From JAQIBY01 sp034658655 (GTDB taxonomy: Bacteria; Bacteroidota; Bacteroidia; Bacteroidales; ML635J-15): a stretch of DNA of 22,741 nucleotides. Both the position numbers and the translations under genes were made by a program. The notes below the pieces were generated by a model. It was not told where the DNA came from and did not search any database. It saw nothing but the letters and a program-made list of their open reading frames with translations. The DNA is taken from the NCBI GenBank assembly GCA_034658655.1, contig JAYEFQ010000030.1, positions 1 to 22,741 on the forward strand, read 5' to 3'. Of this stretch, positions 14,198 to 22,741 are shown piece by piece. Positions within the stretch are counted from its first letter, which is position 1. The number at the start of each line of letters is the position of its first letter.

Positions 14198-14955
14198 AAC
14201 CGAAAATACTAGCAGGAAACTGGAAAATGAATACCGACTTACAGGAAGGTATGAAATTGGCATCTGAAATAAATCAATGGGTAAATGGATGTGATGCTGA
14301 CCCGCATGTAAGAATTATCCTTGGCGTACCTTTTACGCATCTAACAGAAGTAGTAGGGCTCTCTGATTATCGCAGGATTTCTGTTGCAGCCCAAAATTGT
14401 GCCGCTTTTGAAAAAGGTGCTTACACGGGAGAAGTGTCTGCAACTATGATTAAATCTACAGGAGCGCACTATTGTATCATAGGGCATAGTGAAAGACGAC
14501 ATTTGTTTGAAGAAAATCATGCAACGTTAAAAGAGAAAGTTGATTTATGCCTTAAAAATGCTGTCCGACCAATTTTTTGTTGCGGTGAAACCCTTGATGA
14601 TCGAAAAGCAGGCAAACAAAACAAGGTTATTGAACAGCAACTTAATGCTTCTTTTTTACATATCGGAGCTGAAGATCTGAAACGATCAATAATTGCATAT
14701 GAACCCGTTTGGGCAATTGGAACCGGCGAAACTGCTAGTCCTGAACAAGCTCAGGAAATGCATGCATATATTCGCAAGCTTATTGCCAATAAATATAAGG
14801 AGGTTAATGCAACAGAAATTCCAATATTGTATGGTGGAAGTATGAAACCTGAAAATGCAAAAATATTGCTCAAACAGCCAGATATTAATGGAGGACTGGT
14901 TGGTGGAGCATCACTTAAGGTGGAATCGTTTATTGATATTTTGAAAGCTTTTTAA
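14188..14955 (+). CDS. tpiA: Triosephosphate isomerase
   Basis: This glycolytic enzyme interconverts dihydroxyacetone phosphate and glyceraldehyde 3-phosphate. The 255 residues are normal for bacteria. The catalytic residues are all present: N11 and K13 in GNWKMN, H100 in IIGHSERR and E172 in AYEPVWAIGTG, which also begins the mobile loop 6. The phosphate-binding YGGSMK (215-220) and GGLVGGASL (235-243) complete the barrel. The start ATG lies inside the last codons of the preceding membrane protein gene (10-base overlap), which indicates translational coupling. prmA follows after 16 bases. Confidence 0.97.
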   Translation: MELKPKILAGNWKMNTDLQEGMKLASEINQWVNGCDADPHVRIILGVPFTHLTEVVGLSDYRRISVAAQNCAAFEKGAYTGEVSATMIKSTGAHYCIIGHSERRHLFEENHATLKEKVDLCLKNAVRPIFCCGETLDDRKAGKQNKVIEQQLNASFLHIGAEDLKRSIIAYEPVWAIGTGETASPEQAQEMHAYIRKLIANKYKEVNATEIPILYGGSMKPENAKILLKQPDINGGLVGGASLKVESFIDILKAF

Positions 14956-14971
14956 CAAACATAAGCAAATT

Positions 14972-15805
14972 ATGACTTACACTAAAATTCAAATTAAAAC
15001 TGCCGGTTTGCCGGATTTTTTGCCAGATATTCTTATCGCAAAATTGGCTGAAATGGGTGTGGAAAGCTTTGAAGAACAAAATGATTTGCTCTTTGCATAC
15101 GGAAAAACCGACGACCTCCCCTTTGATGATGTGGCTGAGTTTCTTACTCAAATGATTATTCCTTTTGAGATGGGAGAAATTGAGGAAGAAAACTGGAATA
15201 AGAAATGGGAGGAAAATTTTAAGTTTGTTGAGGTAGATGATAAAGTGTTAATCCATGCAGATTTTCATGAAATTAAAAAAGCCTACCCTTTTGTAATAAA
15301 AGTTCACCCTAAAATGGCCTTTGGAACAGGGCATCATCAAACCACACGCTTGGTTATTCGCCATATGTTGAATATGGATTTTAAAGCAAAACATGTTTTG
15401 GATTTTGGTGCTGGAACTGCCGTGCTAGCAATTCTTGCTGAGCAAATGGGCGCAAAATCTATACTTGCCGTGGATATGGATGAATGGGCGGTAAATAATG
15501 CAACTGAAAATATTCAAATCAACCAATGTAAAGCAATTAAAGTTAAGCAAAGTAATGGTGACAATCTGAATTCAGAATCCGTTTATGATATTATACTTGC
15601 CAATGTGAATAAAAACGCCTTGTTAGACCGAAAATACTTGTTAGTTAATGCGTTAAAACCAAATGGGGAACTTGTTTTGTCAGGCTTGTTAGAGAACGAT
15701 TTGCCTGATATTCAATCTGAATACGAAAAATCTGGTCTGAAATTTGAAACAGTCAACCAAGAAAATGAATGGATTGCTGTCAGATTTGTAAAATCAGAGA
15801 AATAA
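14972..15805 (+). CDS. prmA: Ribosomal protein L11 methyltransferase
   Basis: This SAM-dependent enzyme methylates amino groups of ribosomal protein L11. The 277 residues consist of an N-terminal L11-binding domain (about 1-95) and a Rossmann methyltransferase domain. Key motifs are HPKMAFGTGHHQTT at 112-125, the SAM-binding DFGAGTAVLA at 144-153, the ribose-binding aspartate D168 in VDMDEWAV and the substrate loop ILANVNKN at 208-215. DFGAGT replaces the more usual D-x-G-C-G-[ST], a mild change that still leaves the glycine loop. It lies 16 bases after tpiA and 11 bases before the ATG of the giant exported protein, so all are probably in one operon. Confidence 0.94.
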   Translation: MTYTKIQIKTAGLPDFLPDILIAKLAEMGVESFEEQNDLLFAYGKTDDLPFDDVAEFLTQMIIPFEMGEIEEENWNKKWEENFKFVEVDDKVLIHADFHEIKKAYPFVIKVHPKMAFGTGHHQTTRLVIRHMLNMDFKAKHVLDFGAGTAVLAILAEQMGAKSILAVDMDEWAVNNATENIQINQCKAIKVKQSNGDNLNSESVYDIILANVNKNALLDRKYLLVNALKPNGELVLSGLLENDLPDIQSEYEKSGLKFETVNQENEWIAVRFVKSEK

Positions 15806-15816
15806 AAATTGTTTAT

Positions 15817-18800
15817 ATGATATCCAAAAATCTTGTTTTTATTGCCATATACTTTGTTGTTACTTTATTATCCACGCAAAATCTCTCTGCCCAAAAAGAG
15901 TTTTCTACCGAGCATGAAGTGTTTTTACGGCAATTTTCTCGTAGCTTTCGCGATGTGAAACTTATCGATCGTGATGGCAAAGCATTATCTGATGCATTTG
16001 AAATGTTCTGGCTCTCTGATACACTTAGTGTTGAAACAAAAGATGCATTTATTGATAATGCAAACTTATTGGCGTCAAAAGGCGGTGTGTCTTATCCGCA
16101 TTTTTATTTAATGGCTGAAAATATTATTTGGTTCCATCGGCGGGAAATGAAAATTGAGCGATATGAAAATTGGCAACAGGGTTTAATTGATTTATTGACC
16201 GATAGAAGAAGACCGAATAAAAATATAATTACTGCTTATCAAATGATTGCTAATCAGGTGTTTAAGGACTCTGTTGTCATGTCATCTCCTCGAGTGGAAT
16301 GGAAAGTTTCGCAACTGCCCTCTGATATTGGATATGCAAATGGAAAACCATATATTAAGTTCTCAAATACTGATTTAATTGCATCTCATGCTGATGATGA
16401 AATGCGAATTTTTGGGACATCAGGAACGGTGCATCCTATTGAAAAGACTTGGAAAGGGCAGTTCGGAAAAGTGACTTGGGGGCGTGTTGCATTGTCTCCT
16501 GATTCTGTTTATGCAGAACTCAATAAATACAATATCGACTTGTCAAAAGCTGAGTTAGATGCCGATTCCGCACGCTTTATTAACCTGAATTATTTCGATA
16601 CGCCTTTGCTTGGTAAACTTGAGGATAAAGTCAGTAATCTTGATAATCCGGTAAAATCATCTTATCCTAGATTTACGACCTATACGAAAAAATTTGAGCT
16701 ATCTGGAGTTTTGGAGGGGATTGATTATGAGGGCGGATTTTCTATGAGAGGACAGCGCTTTATTGGAGCAGGACAACGTAATGAAAAGGCGAAAATTACC
16801 ATTGTTAAAAATGATACGGTGAAACTTGTAGCACTAAGTGAAGCTTTCACAATTGATTCGAAACAAATATTCTCTAGTAATACAGAAATTACCATTCACC
16901 TTAGTAAAGATTCAATCTATCATCCAAATCTAATTTTGCGTTACACCTTTGTTGATAAAATGCTCGATTTGCAGCGGACAGGCGAGGGAATGTCAAAAGT
17001 GTATTTTACAAACTCTTACCATGCAATGCATATGGATTTTACTTGGTTGCAATGGGATATCGAAAAGTATAAAATCCATTTTGGGATGTTGAAATCTATG
17101 TCTGGAGTAAATGAGGCATTTTTTGAATCAGCAGACTACTTTTCTGAAAATCGATATAGACAAATTCAAGTGCAGGATGAAATTCATCCATTCAGACGAT
17201 TAGAGGAGTTTGTCGGATGGTATGGTTCGCCTGAATTTACCGTAATGGATTTTGCGCAATATATCGGTTATTCTCCATTTCAAGTGAAAAAGTTTTTGTT
17301 ACGTCTTGCATACTTGGGCTTCTTACAGTACGATACAGCAACTGAAGTTGTTAGCATTAAACCAGAAACGTACAAATATCTTGACGCCATGCGCCGAGTG
17401 GTTGATTATGATGTAATTCAATTTAATTCCACCACAAAGGGAACAACACCAAATGCCAGTTTAAGCTTATTAAATTATGATTTGGAAATACTGGGTGTGC
17501 CTACTGTGCATTTGTCTGATTCTCAAAATGTTGAAATATATCCGATTGATCGTAAGCTTATTATGAAAAAGAACAGAGATTTTGTGTTTACAGGAACTAT
17601 GAAAGCATCTCAATTCTTTTTCTATGGTCATGATTTTCGATTTAAATACAACGATTTTATGGTGGAAATGGAGCAATGTGACTCCATGAAAATGATTGTG
17701 GAAACGGGTAAGTTAATGCCGGATGGCGGTAAAATTTTAAAAATAGTACAGGCTACTATTGAAGATGTAAAAGGCGATTATTATATCGATGAACCAAGTA
17801 ATAAATCAGGACGGCATGATATGCCTCAATATCCGCGTTTTGTGTCTAAAAAAGAATCTTATGTGTATTATGATGCTCCTGAAATTTTTAATGGAGTATA
17901 TAATCGTCATAGGTTTTTCTTTAAAATTGCCCCCTACGAAATTGACAGTCTTCAAGGATATGCAAGAAAAAACCTTGAGTTTGAAGGAACATTTTACTCG
18001 GCGGATATTTTTCCAGATATGCAAGAAGTTCTTGGTGTTCGACCTGATTACTCATTGGGCTTTCACCGTGTAACCGATGACGATGGATTCCCAGCTTATC
18101 AAGGGAAAGGACAATATACTAGACATATTGATTTAAGTAATGAAGGTTTACGTGGTGCAGGACGTATTGAATATCTTAATGCAACTGCATTCACTGATTC
18201 TGTATTGTTTTTCCCCGATTCTTGCTTTGCTCATGCAAATACATTGGATATGCTTGCACAAACTTCCCCGATTGAATATCCTTCAGTAAAAGGAGTGGAT
18301 AATGATGTTGTTTGGTATCCATATCGTGACCAATTTCAAGCAAAAACAGTATCTACAAAATTTGAAATGTTTGAAAAACAGTCAAAAATGTCCGGAATGT
18401 TGACATTGACACCAACTCGCCTTGAAGGTGAAGGTGTAATGGATATTGAACGTTCAAAATTATATTCTAATAAATTTACCTATAAACGACAATATGTTGA
18501 TGCCGATACGGCAAGCTTCAAATTGTTGACAGAGAATCAATTAGATATTGATTTTTCAACCGTAAATGTTAACGCTCATATTGATTTTCCTGAACGAAAA
18601 GGACATTTTAGATCAAATGGCGAAGGTACTTATGTTACTTTCCCGAAAAATCAATATATAGGCTTTATGAAAGAACTCGTATGGCATATGGATGAAGAAG
18701 TAGTTGATATTAAGAGCGATGCTGAAACTGCTGAAAAATTGAAAAATGATCCAGACATGTCGGATGAAGAATGGGAAGATTTATTCCTTGAAGGACCGAA

Positions 18801-20331
18801 ATTTATTTCAGTTCATCCCGATCAGGATTCACTGAATTTTGTTGCTCCAAGTGCAAAATATGATTTGAAAAATTATGTCATTACTGCTGAAGGAGTGAAT
18901 TTTATACGCGTTGCCGATGCAACAATTTATACTGGCGATGGAGAAGTTGTGGTTGAGAAAAAAGCAGTTATGAGACCACTACAAGATGCTGAAATAATAG
19001 CTAATACAACAAGTAGATATCATAAAATAAAAGAATCAACTGTGAGTGTTTATGGACGTAAATCTTATACTGCATACGGAGATTATGATTATAAAGATAA
19101 AGCGGGTAGAATTCAAACCATCCATTTTAATCGGGTAGGGGTTGATGATATTGGACAAACCTTTGCTGAAGGGGCAATTAGCGAAGCTGATAAGTTTAGT
19201 TTAAGTCCTAATTTTAGTTTCCAGGGTGATGTTGAGCTGTTTGCTAGCCAGAAAAATCTTACTTTTGATGGAGGTGCTGCAATGAAACATGATTGTTCGC
19301 AGTTGGATATCCGTTGGCTAAAATTTAGAGCTATGATTGATCCCGAAGAAATCGAAATCCCTGTTGATTCAACCCCCATGGGTATTAATGGTGGTGAGCT
19401 AGCCGCAGGTTTAATGATTTATCGTGATTCTGCTTACGCTGCTATGTATTCACCAAAAGAACGCCGTACAGATAAAACCTTGTTTACTGCTGATGGGTTC
19501 TTGATTTTTGATGAAGATGACATGTCTTATAAAGTCTCAAATCGTGACAAATTGCAAGAAAGTAGCTTGCCAGGAAATCTGTTACGACTTGGTCGTGTGG
19601 ATTGTATTATGAATGGACAAGGTCGTTTGAATTTCTCTGAAGAGTTCGGACGATTTAAACCGAATCCAATTGGCGATTTTAGACATAACTTGGCTGATGA
19701 TACAACCCGAATGGATTTAGTTATGCTCATGGATTTCCATTTTAATAATAAAGCCTTGAAGATTTTTGCGGAAGATATTAATAAAGCACCCGGACTCACA
19801 GGAACCGATTTAGGAAGTGATGTGTATGAATATGCAATTCTCGAATATCTCGGACAAGAAGATGCAGAAGAATGGTTCACCGAAATGAGTATGGGGAATA
19901 TGGATAAAGTTCCTAAAAAAATGGAGGATCTTTTTATTCTAACAGATGTTAATATGACATTCTATAAAGAAAACTCATCATATATCCATGAAGGGCCTGT
20001 TGGAGTATCACAAATGGGAGGTGTGCCGGTAAATAGAAATGTCTTTAGCTTTATTTCTGTCGAAAAAAATCGGCGAGGAGATAATTTTAATATGTATTTT
20101 GAACTCGACTCCGAAACTTGGTATTACTTCCGTTTTACTGCAGGAAATATGGCTGCAATATCTTCAAATAAAACCTTTAATGAAGAGGTTTATGAGTCCA
20201 AACCTCGTGATCGATTAATTGATGCTGAGGGTAAAATACCATCATATCGTTATTCATTGGGATCAAAAACTTATTTAAGACGTTTCCTTAAGGAGATGAA
20301 TGAAATGTTTGGCTATGATGAGGAGGATTAA
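15817..20331 (+). CDS. Giant exported protein of unknown function, 1504 residues
   Basis: The ATG at 15817 gives a standard signal peptide (MISKNLVFIAIYFVVTLLS..., cleavage near LSAQ-KEF). An ATG at 15769 would add 16 non-hydrophobic residues inside prmA and is rejected. The protein is acidic and aromatic-rich, with no later membrane helix and no lipobox. After a helical N-terminus (about 30-130), strand-rich blocks predominate: LSGVLEGIDYEGGFSMRGQ, MSGMLTLTPTRLEGEGVMDI, YDLKNYVITAEGVNFIRVAD and FSLSPNFSFQGDVELFAS. Their regularity recalls long beta-taco or OstA/AsmA-like folds; this is inference. Residues about 478-505 (DFAQYIGYSPFQVKKFLLRL...) look like a short helical, winged-helix-like insert. 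I do not recognise a characterised family, although relatives seem widespread in Bacteroidota. The 3' end overlaps the GWxTD lipoprotein gene by 14 bases, suggesting a shared task in the envelope. Confidence 0.88.
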   Translation: MISKNLVFIAIYFVVTLLSTQNLSAQKEFSTEHEVFLRQFSRSFRDVKLIDRDGKALSDAFEMFWLSDTLSVETKDAFIDNANLLASKGGVSYPHFYLMAENIIWFHRREMKIERYENWQQGLIDLLTDRRRPNKNIITAYQMIANQVFKDSVVMSSPRVEWKVSQLPSDIGYANGKPYIKFSNTDLIASHADDEMRIFGTSGTVHPIEKTWKGQFGKVTWGRVALSPDSVYAELNKYNIDLSKAELDADSARFINLNYFDTPLLGKLEDKVSNLDNPVKSSYPRFTTYTKKFELSGVLEGIDYEGGFSMRGQRFIGAGQRNEKAKITIVKNDTVKLVALSEAFTIDSKQIFSSNTEITIHLSKDSIYHPNLILRYTFVDKMLDLQRTGEGMSKVYFTNSYHAMHMDFTWLQWDIEKYKIHFGMLKSMSGVNEAFFESADYFSENRYRQIQVQDEIHPFRRLEEFVGWYGSPEFTVMDFAQYIGYSPFQVKKFLLRLAYLGFLQYDTATEVVSIKPETYKYLDAMRRVVDYDVIQFNSTTKGTTPNASLSLLNYDLEILGVPTVHLSDSQNVEIYPIDRKLIMKKNRDFVFTGTMKASQFFFYGHDFRFKYNDFMVEMEQCDSMKMIVETGKLMPDGGKILKIVQATIEDVKGDYYIDEPSNKSGRHDMPQYPRFVSKKESYVYYDAPEIFNGVYNRHRFFFKIAPYEIDSLQGYARKNLEFEGTFYSADIFPDMQEVLGVRPDYSLGFHRVTDDDGFPAYQGKGQYTRHIDLSNEGLRGAGRIEYLNATAFTDSVLFFPDSCFAHANTLDMLAQTSPIEYPSVKGVDNDVVWYPYRDQFQAKTVSTKFEMFEKQSKMSGMLTLTPTRLEGEGVMDIERSKLYSNKFTYKRQYVDADTASFKLLTENQLDIDFSTVNVNAHIDFPERKGHFRSNGEGTYVTFPKNQYIGFMKELVWHMDEEVVDIKSDAETAEKLKNDPDMSDEEWEDLFLEGPKFISVHPDQDSLNFVAPSAKYDLKNYVITAEGVNFIRVADATIYTGDGEVVVEKKAVMRPLQDAEIIANTTSRYHKIKESTVSVYGRKSYTAYGDYDYKDKAGRIQTIHFNRVGVDDIGQTFAEGAISEADKFSLSPNFSFQGDVELFASQKNLTFDGGAAMKHDCSQLDIRWLKFRAMIDPEEIEIPVDSTPMGINGGELAAGLMIYRDSAYAAMYSPKERRTDKTLFTADGFLIFDEDDMSYKVSNRDKLQESSLPGNLLRLGRVDCIMNGQGRLNFSEEFGRFKPNPIGDFRHNLADDTTRMDLVMLMDFHFNNKALKIFAEDINKAPGLTGTDLGSDVYEYAILEYLGQEDAEEWFTEMSMGNMDKVPKKMEDLFILTDVNMTFYKENSSYIHEGPVGVSQMGGVPVNRNVFSFISVEKNRRGDNFNMYFELDSETWYYFRFTAGNMAAISSNKTFNEEVYESKPRDRLIDAEGKIPSYRYSLGSKTYLRRFLKEMNEMFGYDEED

Positions 20332-21598
20332 TAAAATAAAAATAGGGATTGTTTTGATGCTTGGATTTTTGCTATGGGCCTGTGTGCCTGTGGAAAATTC
20401 ACTTAATAAAAACAATACAAATTATGTCAGCCTCTATGATCCTGCCAGCTCAAATATTCGTCCTGATGCATGTTTCCGACACATGTCGAAAGATAGCAGC
20501 TTGCTGTTTTTTAAAGTTAATCCGCAAAATATGATGTCAGAAACTAATGCGGATGGGTCACTTGGTAGTAAGGCATTTCTTCTGTTGAAATATGCAATCC
20601 GTGATGCAGAAACAAAAGCAATTGTCGATTCTGCTAGCTTTCAGTATGCGATTTCTAAGGAAACACAATCCGATTTTATTACCTATATTCCAGTATATCT
20701 TCCTGCGAATCGCGATTATTATGCTTCAGTGTTGTTCGTTGATGAAATAAAAAAATCATGGAAACGATTGTTAATTGATATTAATAAAACAAACAATCAA
20801 ACTGCTGAATATTTTTTTCCTGAGTATATGTTGCCTGAACAAGCACCTGTTTTTCATCATTTTATCCGTAAAGGATCTTATATTCGAATGAGTTCCGAAA
20901 TTTTGCAAAAGGAGGAATTTTATTTACTCCATTTTGGACAGGATAGTAGCATGCCTTTGCCAGCTTATTCTGAGCGAAATGTTGATGAGTTTGATCCCGA
21001 TATTACGGTGGATAACATGTTTCAATCTACTGATACAGTTCGATTTGATTCCATTGGGTTTTTCAAAATTGTGACGGATACAACACAGATGTTTTCTGGA
21101 TATAACCTATTGGTTGCAGATGATTATTTCCCATATGTTCGTACTCCCAAAGCTATGCTGCCACCATTGCAATACTTAACAAATGCGTCTCAATATCGAA
21201 TCATCGAAAAATCGGATAGCCTTAAATATGCAATTGATGCTTATTGGTTGAAAATTGGAGGTTCGGTTGTGAAATCAAGAGAATTAATTCGAATTTATTA
21301 CAACCGAGTGCAGCTTGCAAATCAGTTTTTTACAACAACAAAGGAAGGTTGGAAGACTGATAGAGGAATGATATATGTCCTTTTTGGTATGCCGAAAAGT
21401 ATTTATAAAAATCATAATCAGGAAGAATGGATTTATGCTGAAAGTGATATGAATGCCAATTTGATTTTTCGCTTTATACGAAATGAAAACACACTCTCAA
21501 ATAATGAATTTCGATTAGTGCGGGATGAACATTTTAAACAAGCCTGGAATCAGGCAATAATGTCCTGGCGTAATGGTCAGGCATACTCAATACGATAA
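20318..21598 (+). CDS. GWxTD-domain lipoprotein
   Basis: The ATG at 20318 gives 426 residues with a basic start (MRRINKIK), a hydrophobic core and a lipobox LWAC with the acylated cysteine at 22. Starts at 20315 or 20300 are also possible but only lengthen the N-terminus. Residues about 30-230 are strand-rich and of unknown fold. The C-terminal GWxTD domain lies at about 305-420, with IRIYYNRVQLANQFF, then G344-W-K-T-D348, then RGMIYVLFGMPKSIY and EEWIYAE. This domain is widespread in Bacteroidota and some other phyla and has no established function. The start lies inside the giant exported protein's last codons (14-base overlap), and rlmB follows 3 bases after the stop. The tight packing implies one transcript and translational coupling. 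Confidence 0.88.
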   Translation: MRRINKIKIGIVLMLGFLLWACVPVENSLNKNNTNYVSLYDPASSNIRPDACFRHMSKDSSLLFFKVNPQNMMSETNADGSLGSKAFLLLKYAIRDAETKAIVDSASFQYAISKETQSDFITYIPVYLPANRDYYASVLFVDEIKKSWKRLLIDINKTNNQTAEYFFPEYMLPEQAPVFHHFIRKGSYIRMSSEILQKEEFYLLHFGQDSSMPLPAYSERNVDEFDPDITVDNMFQSTDTVRFDSIGFFKIVTDTTQMFSGYNLLVADDYFPYVRTPKAMLPPLQYLTNASQYRIIEKSDSLKYAIDAYWLKIGGSVVKSRELIRIYYNRVQLANQFFTTTKEGWKTDRGMIYVLFGMPKSIYKNHNQEEWIYAESDMNANLIFRFIRNENTLSNNEFRLVRDEHFKQAWNQAIMSWRNGQAYSIR

Positions 21599-21601
21599 AT
21601 T

Positions 21602-22333
21602 ATGAAAGATACAATTTTTGGAATTCATGCGGTAATTGAAGCATTGAAAGCTCAGCAGCCGATTGATAAAATTCAAATTAACCGTGAATTAAAAGCTGAT
21701 GTAACAGCTGAAATTAAAGCGCTGGCAAGAGAACAAAATATTTATGTGCAAGCTGTGCCTCTAGAAAAAATAAATCGAATTACCCGTAAAAATCATCAAG
21801 GGGTGATTGCACTTATGTCGCCAATTGAATTTCATAAGATCGAAAATTTATTGCCCGGTTTGTTTGAGCAAGGGAAAATCCCATTTATTATGGTCTTAGA
21901 TGGTCTCACTGACGTACGGAATTTTGGAGCCCTTGTCCGAACTGCTGAATGCGTTGGGGTAGATGCCATTGTAATTCCCGATAAAGGCGCTGCTCGAATT
22001 AATTCCGATGCAATGAAAACATCTGGTGGTGCACTAACTAGGGTTCCAATTTGTAAAGCCGGCATTTTACCCGGAGTTATTAAATTTTTGCAATTGTCAG
22101 GATTGAAAGTTGTTGGTATTACTGAAAAAGCAGAAGAATCTGTGTTCGAACAGGAGTTTTCTGAACCTCTGGCTTTGGTCATGGGCTCCGAAGAAACTGG
22201 AATCTCAAATCAAATATTAAAACGTGCCGATCATATTGCGAAAATTCCAATGAAAGGTAAAATTGCATCACTTAACGTTTCTGTAGCTGCCGGTGTCGCA
22301 ATGTACGAGGTGTCAAGACAAAGAATGATTTAG
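21602..22333 (+). CDS. rlmB: TrmH/SpoU-family 2'-O-ribose methyltransferase of 23S rRNA (RlmB-like)
   Basis: A 243-residue SPOUT-class methyltransferase. The N-terminal substrate-binding domain (1-75) opens with IFGIHAVIEAL and contains NHQGVIAL. The trefoil-knot catalytic domain shows motif 1 DVRNFGALVRTA at 104-115 (N107, R113), motif 2 LVMGSEETGIS at 192-202 (E197, G200) and motif 3 IPMKGKIASLNVSVAAGVAMYE at 215-236. This pattern matches RlmB, which methylates G2251 of 23S rRNA; relatives such as TrmH or RlmH-like SpoU enzymes cannot be excluded from motifs alone. It is the last gene of the rightward run, 3 bases after the GWxTD gene, and is followed by a repeat array with no evident terminator. 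Confidence 0.92.
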   Translation: MKDTIFGIHAVIEALKAQQPIDKIQINRELKADVTAEIKALAREQNIYVQAVPLEKINRITRKNHQGVIALMSPIEFHKIENLLPGLFEQGKIPFIMVLDGLTDVRNFGALVRTAECVGVDAIVIPDKGAARINSDAMKTSGGALTRVPICKAGILPGVIKFLQLSGLKVVGITEKAEESVFEQEFSEPLALVMGSEETGISNQILKRADHIAKIPMKGKIASLNVSVAAGVAMYEVSRQRMI

Positions 22334-22741
22334 CCTAATCAGTATCAGCAAAAGTAGCTTGTCACCGCAAATATGAGAAAGAACATTAGCTCCTTTGCGC
22401 CTCTTTGCACCTCTGCGTCCCTTTGCGGTATTTTCCCCTACGCGTCCAACTCCTTTTAGTTTTCCTTTGCGAAACTTTTTCTACGCGTCAAACTTTTTTC
22501 ATATTTTCTTTGCGCCTCTTTGCACCTCTGCGTCCCTTTGCGGTATTTTCCCTACCCGTCAAACTCCCTTTATTTTCCTTTGCGAAACTTTGCTCCTCTG
22601 CGTCTCTTTGCGCTACTTTCCCTACGCGTTTCTCTGTGTTACTTTCCCTACCCGTCCAACTCCCTTTAATTTCCCTTTGCGCTACTTTTTCGTTTACCTA
22701 ATTTTTGCATCAAACGCTTTTTCAAAACTTTTAAGTAACTT
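22334..22741. other. Gene-free right end of the window
   Basis: After rlmB there is a short AT-mixed lead (22334-22388) and then the pyrimidine-rich repeat array up to about 22690, followed by AT-rich sequence to the edge. An open frame of 98 codons runs through the repeats (22405-22701), but its protein is only repeat translation and is not called. No terminator hairpin was recognised. Confidence 0.6.
22389..22690. repeat. Pyrimidine-rich tandem repeat array (CTTTGCG / CGCAAAG type)
   Basis: A 45-base stretch beginning CTTTGCGCCTCTTTGCACCT occurs identically at 22393-22437 and 22508-22552, a period of 115. Between and after the copies are further variants of CTTTGCG, CTCTGCGTC, TACGCGTC or TACCCGTC, AACTCCCTTT and CTTTGCGAAAC. 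Shorter units continue to about 22690. On the minus strand this reads as runs of CGCAAAG. Spacing is irregular and the units are not palindromic, so it is not a CRISPR array. The strand asymmetry (C and T on plus) is strong. Confidence 0.75.

Noticed and set aside
15769..15816. Upstream ATG extending the giant exported protein by 16 residues
   Set aside because: It lies inside prmA in another frame and puts a non-hydrophobic Cys-rich segment ahead of a clean signal peptide that begins at 15817.
19113..19880. Antisense Ser-rich open frames inside the giant protein gene
   Set aside because: They mirror the coding frame on the other strand; the high serine content is the usual signature of such antisense frames.
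22393..22552. Possible CRISPR array from two identical 45-base repeats
   Set aside because: There are only two exact copies, the intervening sequence is made of variants of the same repeat, the units are not palindromic and no cas gene is present.
22405..22701. Open frame of 98 codons in the right-end repeat array
   Set aside because: Its translation is low-complexity Leu/Phe/Ser/Arg/Cys sequence produced by the CTTTGCG repeats, with recurring peptides such as CETFSTR and LFAPLRPF. There is no start context and no family resemblance.

Overview
The window looks like a chromosomal segment of a low-GC member of the Bacteroidota, probably Bacteroidales or a relative. The reasons are: near-consensus Bacteroidota promoters (TTTG, about 19 bases, TAnnTTTG) with almost no Shine-Dalgarno sites; family content typical of that phylum (a BT_3928-type DoxX/MauE protein next to tpiA, a GWxTD lipoprotein next to rlmB, DUF1573, lipoproteins with a Cys lipobox, and a secreted Cys-rich repeat-type domain); and intergenic spaces filled with short interspersed repeats. 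No tRNA, rRNA, CRISPR array, transposase or phage gene was seen. Most genes are ordinary core genes. Family names come from reading motifs, without any database search.

Layout. Positions 1-504 (minus) hold the 5' part of a secreted protein cut by the window edge. Positions 799-3297 (plus) hold nth (base-excision repair) and argS. A gene-free stretch at 3298-3840 lies between the converging argS and aminotransferase genes and is a patchwork of inverted and direct repeats. A minus-strand run follows. From a near-perfect promoter at 8040-8070 come an M23 peptidase, a PQQ-type beta-propeller protein, a DUF1573 protein and a class I aminotransferase. Upstream of these are a two-domain lipoprotein with its own -7 element, and the folP, dacA, epimerase group.

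At 11803-11853 transcription diverges. To the right on the plus strand are tmk, the BT_3928-like membrane protein, tpiA, prmA, a 1504-residue exported protein of unknown function, a GWxTD lipoprotein and rlmB. These are tightly packed, with overlaps or gaps of a few bases, and so are probably co-transcribed in part. The window ends in a pyrimidine-rich tandem repeat array (22389-22690).

How they fit together. The minus-strand run combines envelope maintenance (peptidoglycan hydrolase, periplasmic beta-propeller, DUF1573), c-di-AMP synthesis (dacA) and folate synthesis (folP). The plus-strand run combines nucleotide metabolism (tmk), glycolysis (tpiA), modification of the translation machinery (prmA, rlmB) and unknown envelope functions. 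The best candidate for an undescribed system is the exported giant protein (15817-20331) translationally overlapped with the GWxTD lipoprotein (20318-21598). Second is the BT_3928-like protein, which carries three tandem copies of a short periplasmic module between a DCGCFG membrane domain and a possible thioredoxin-like domain.
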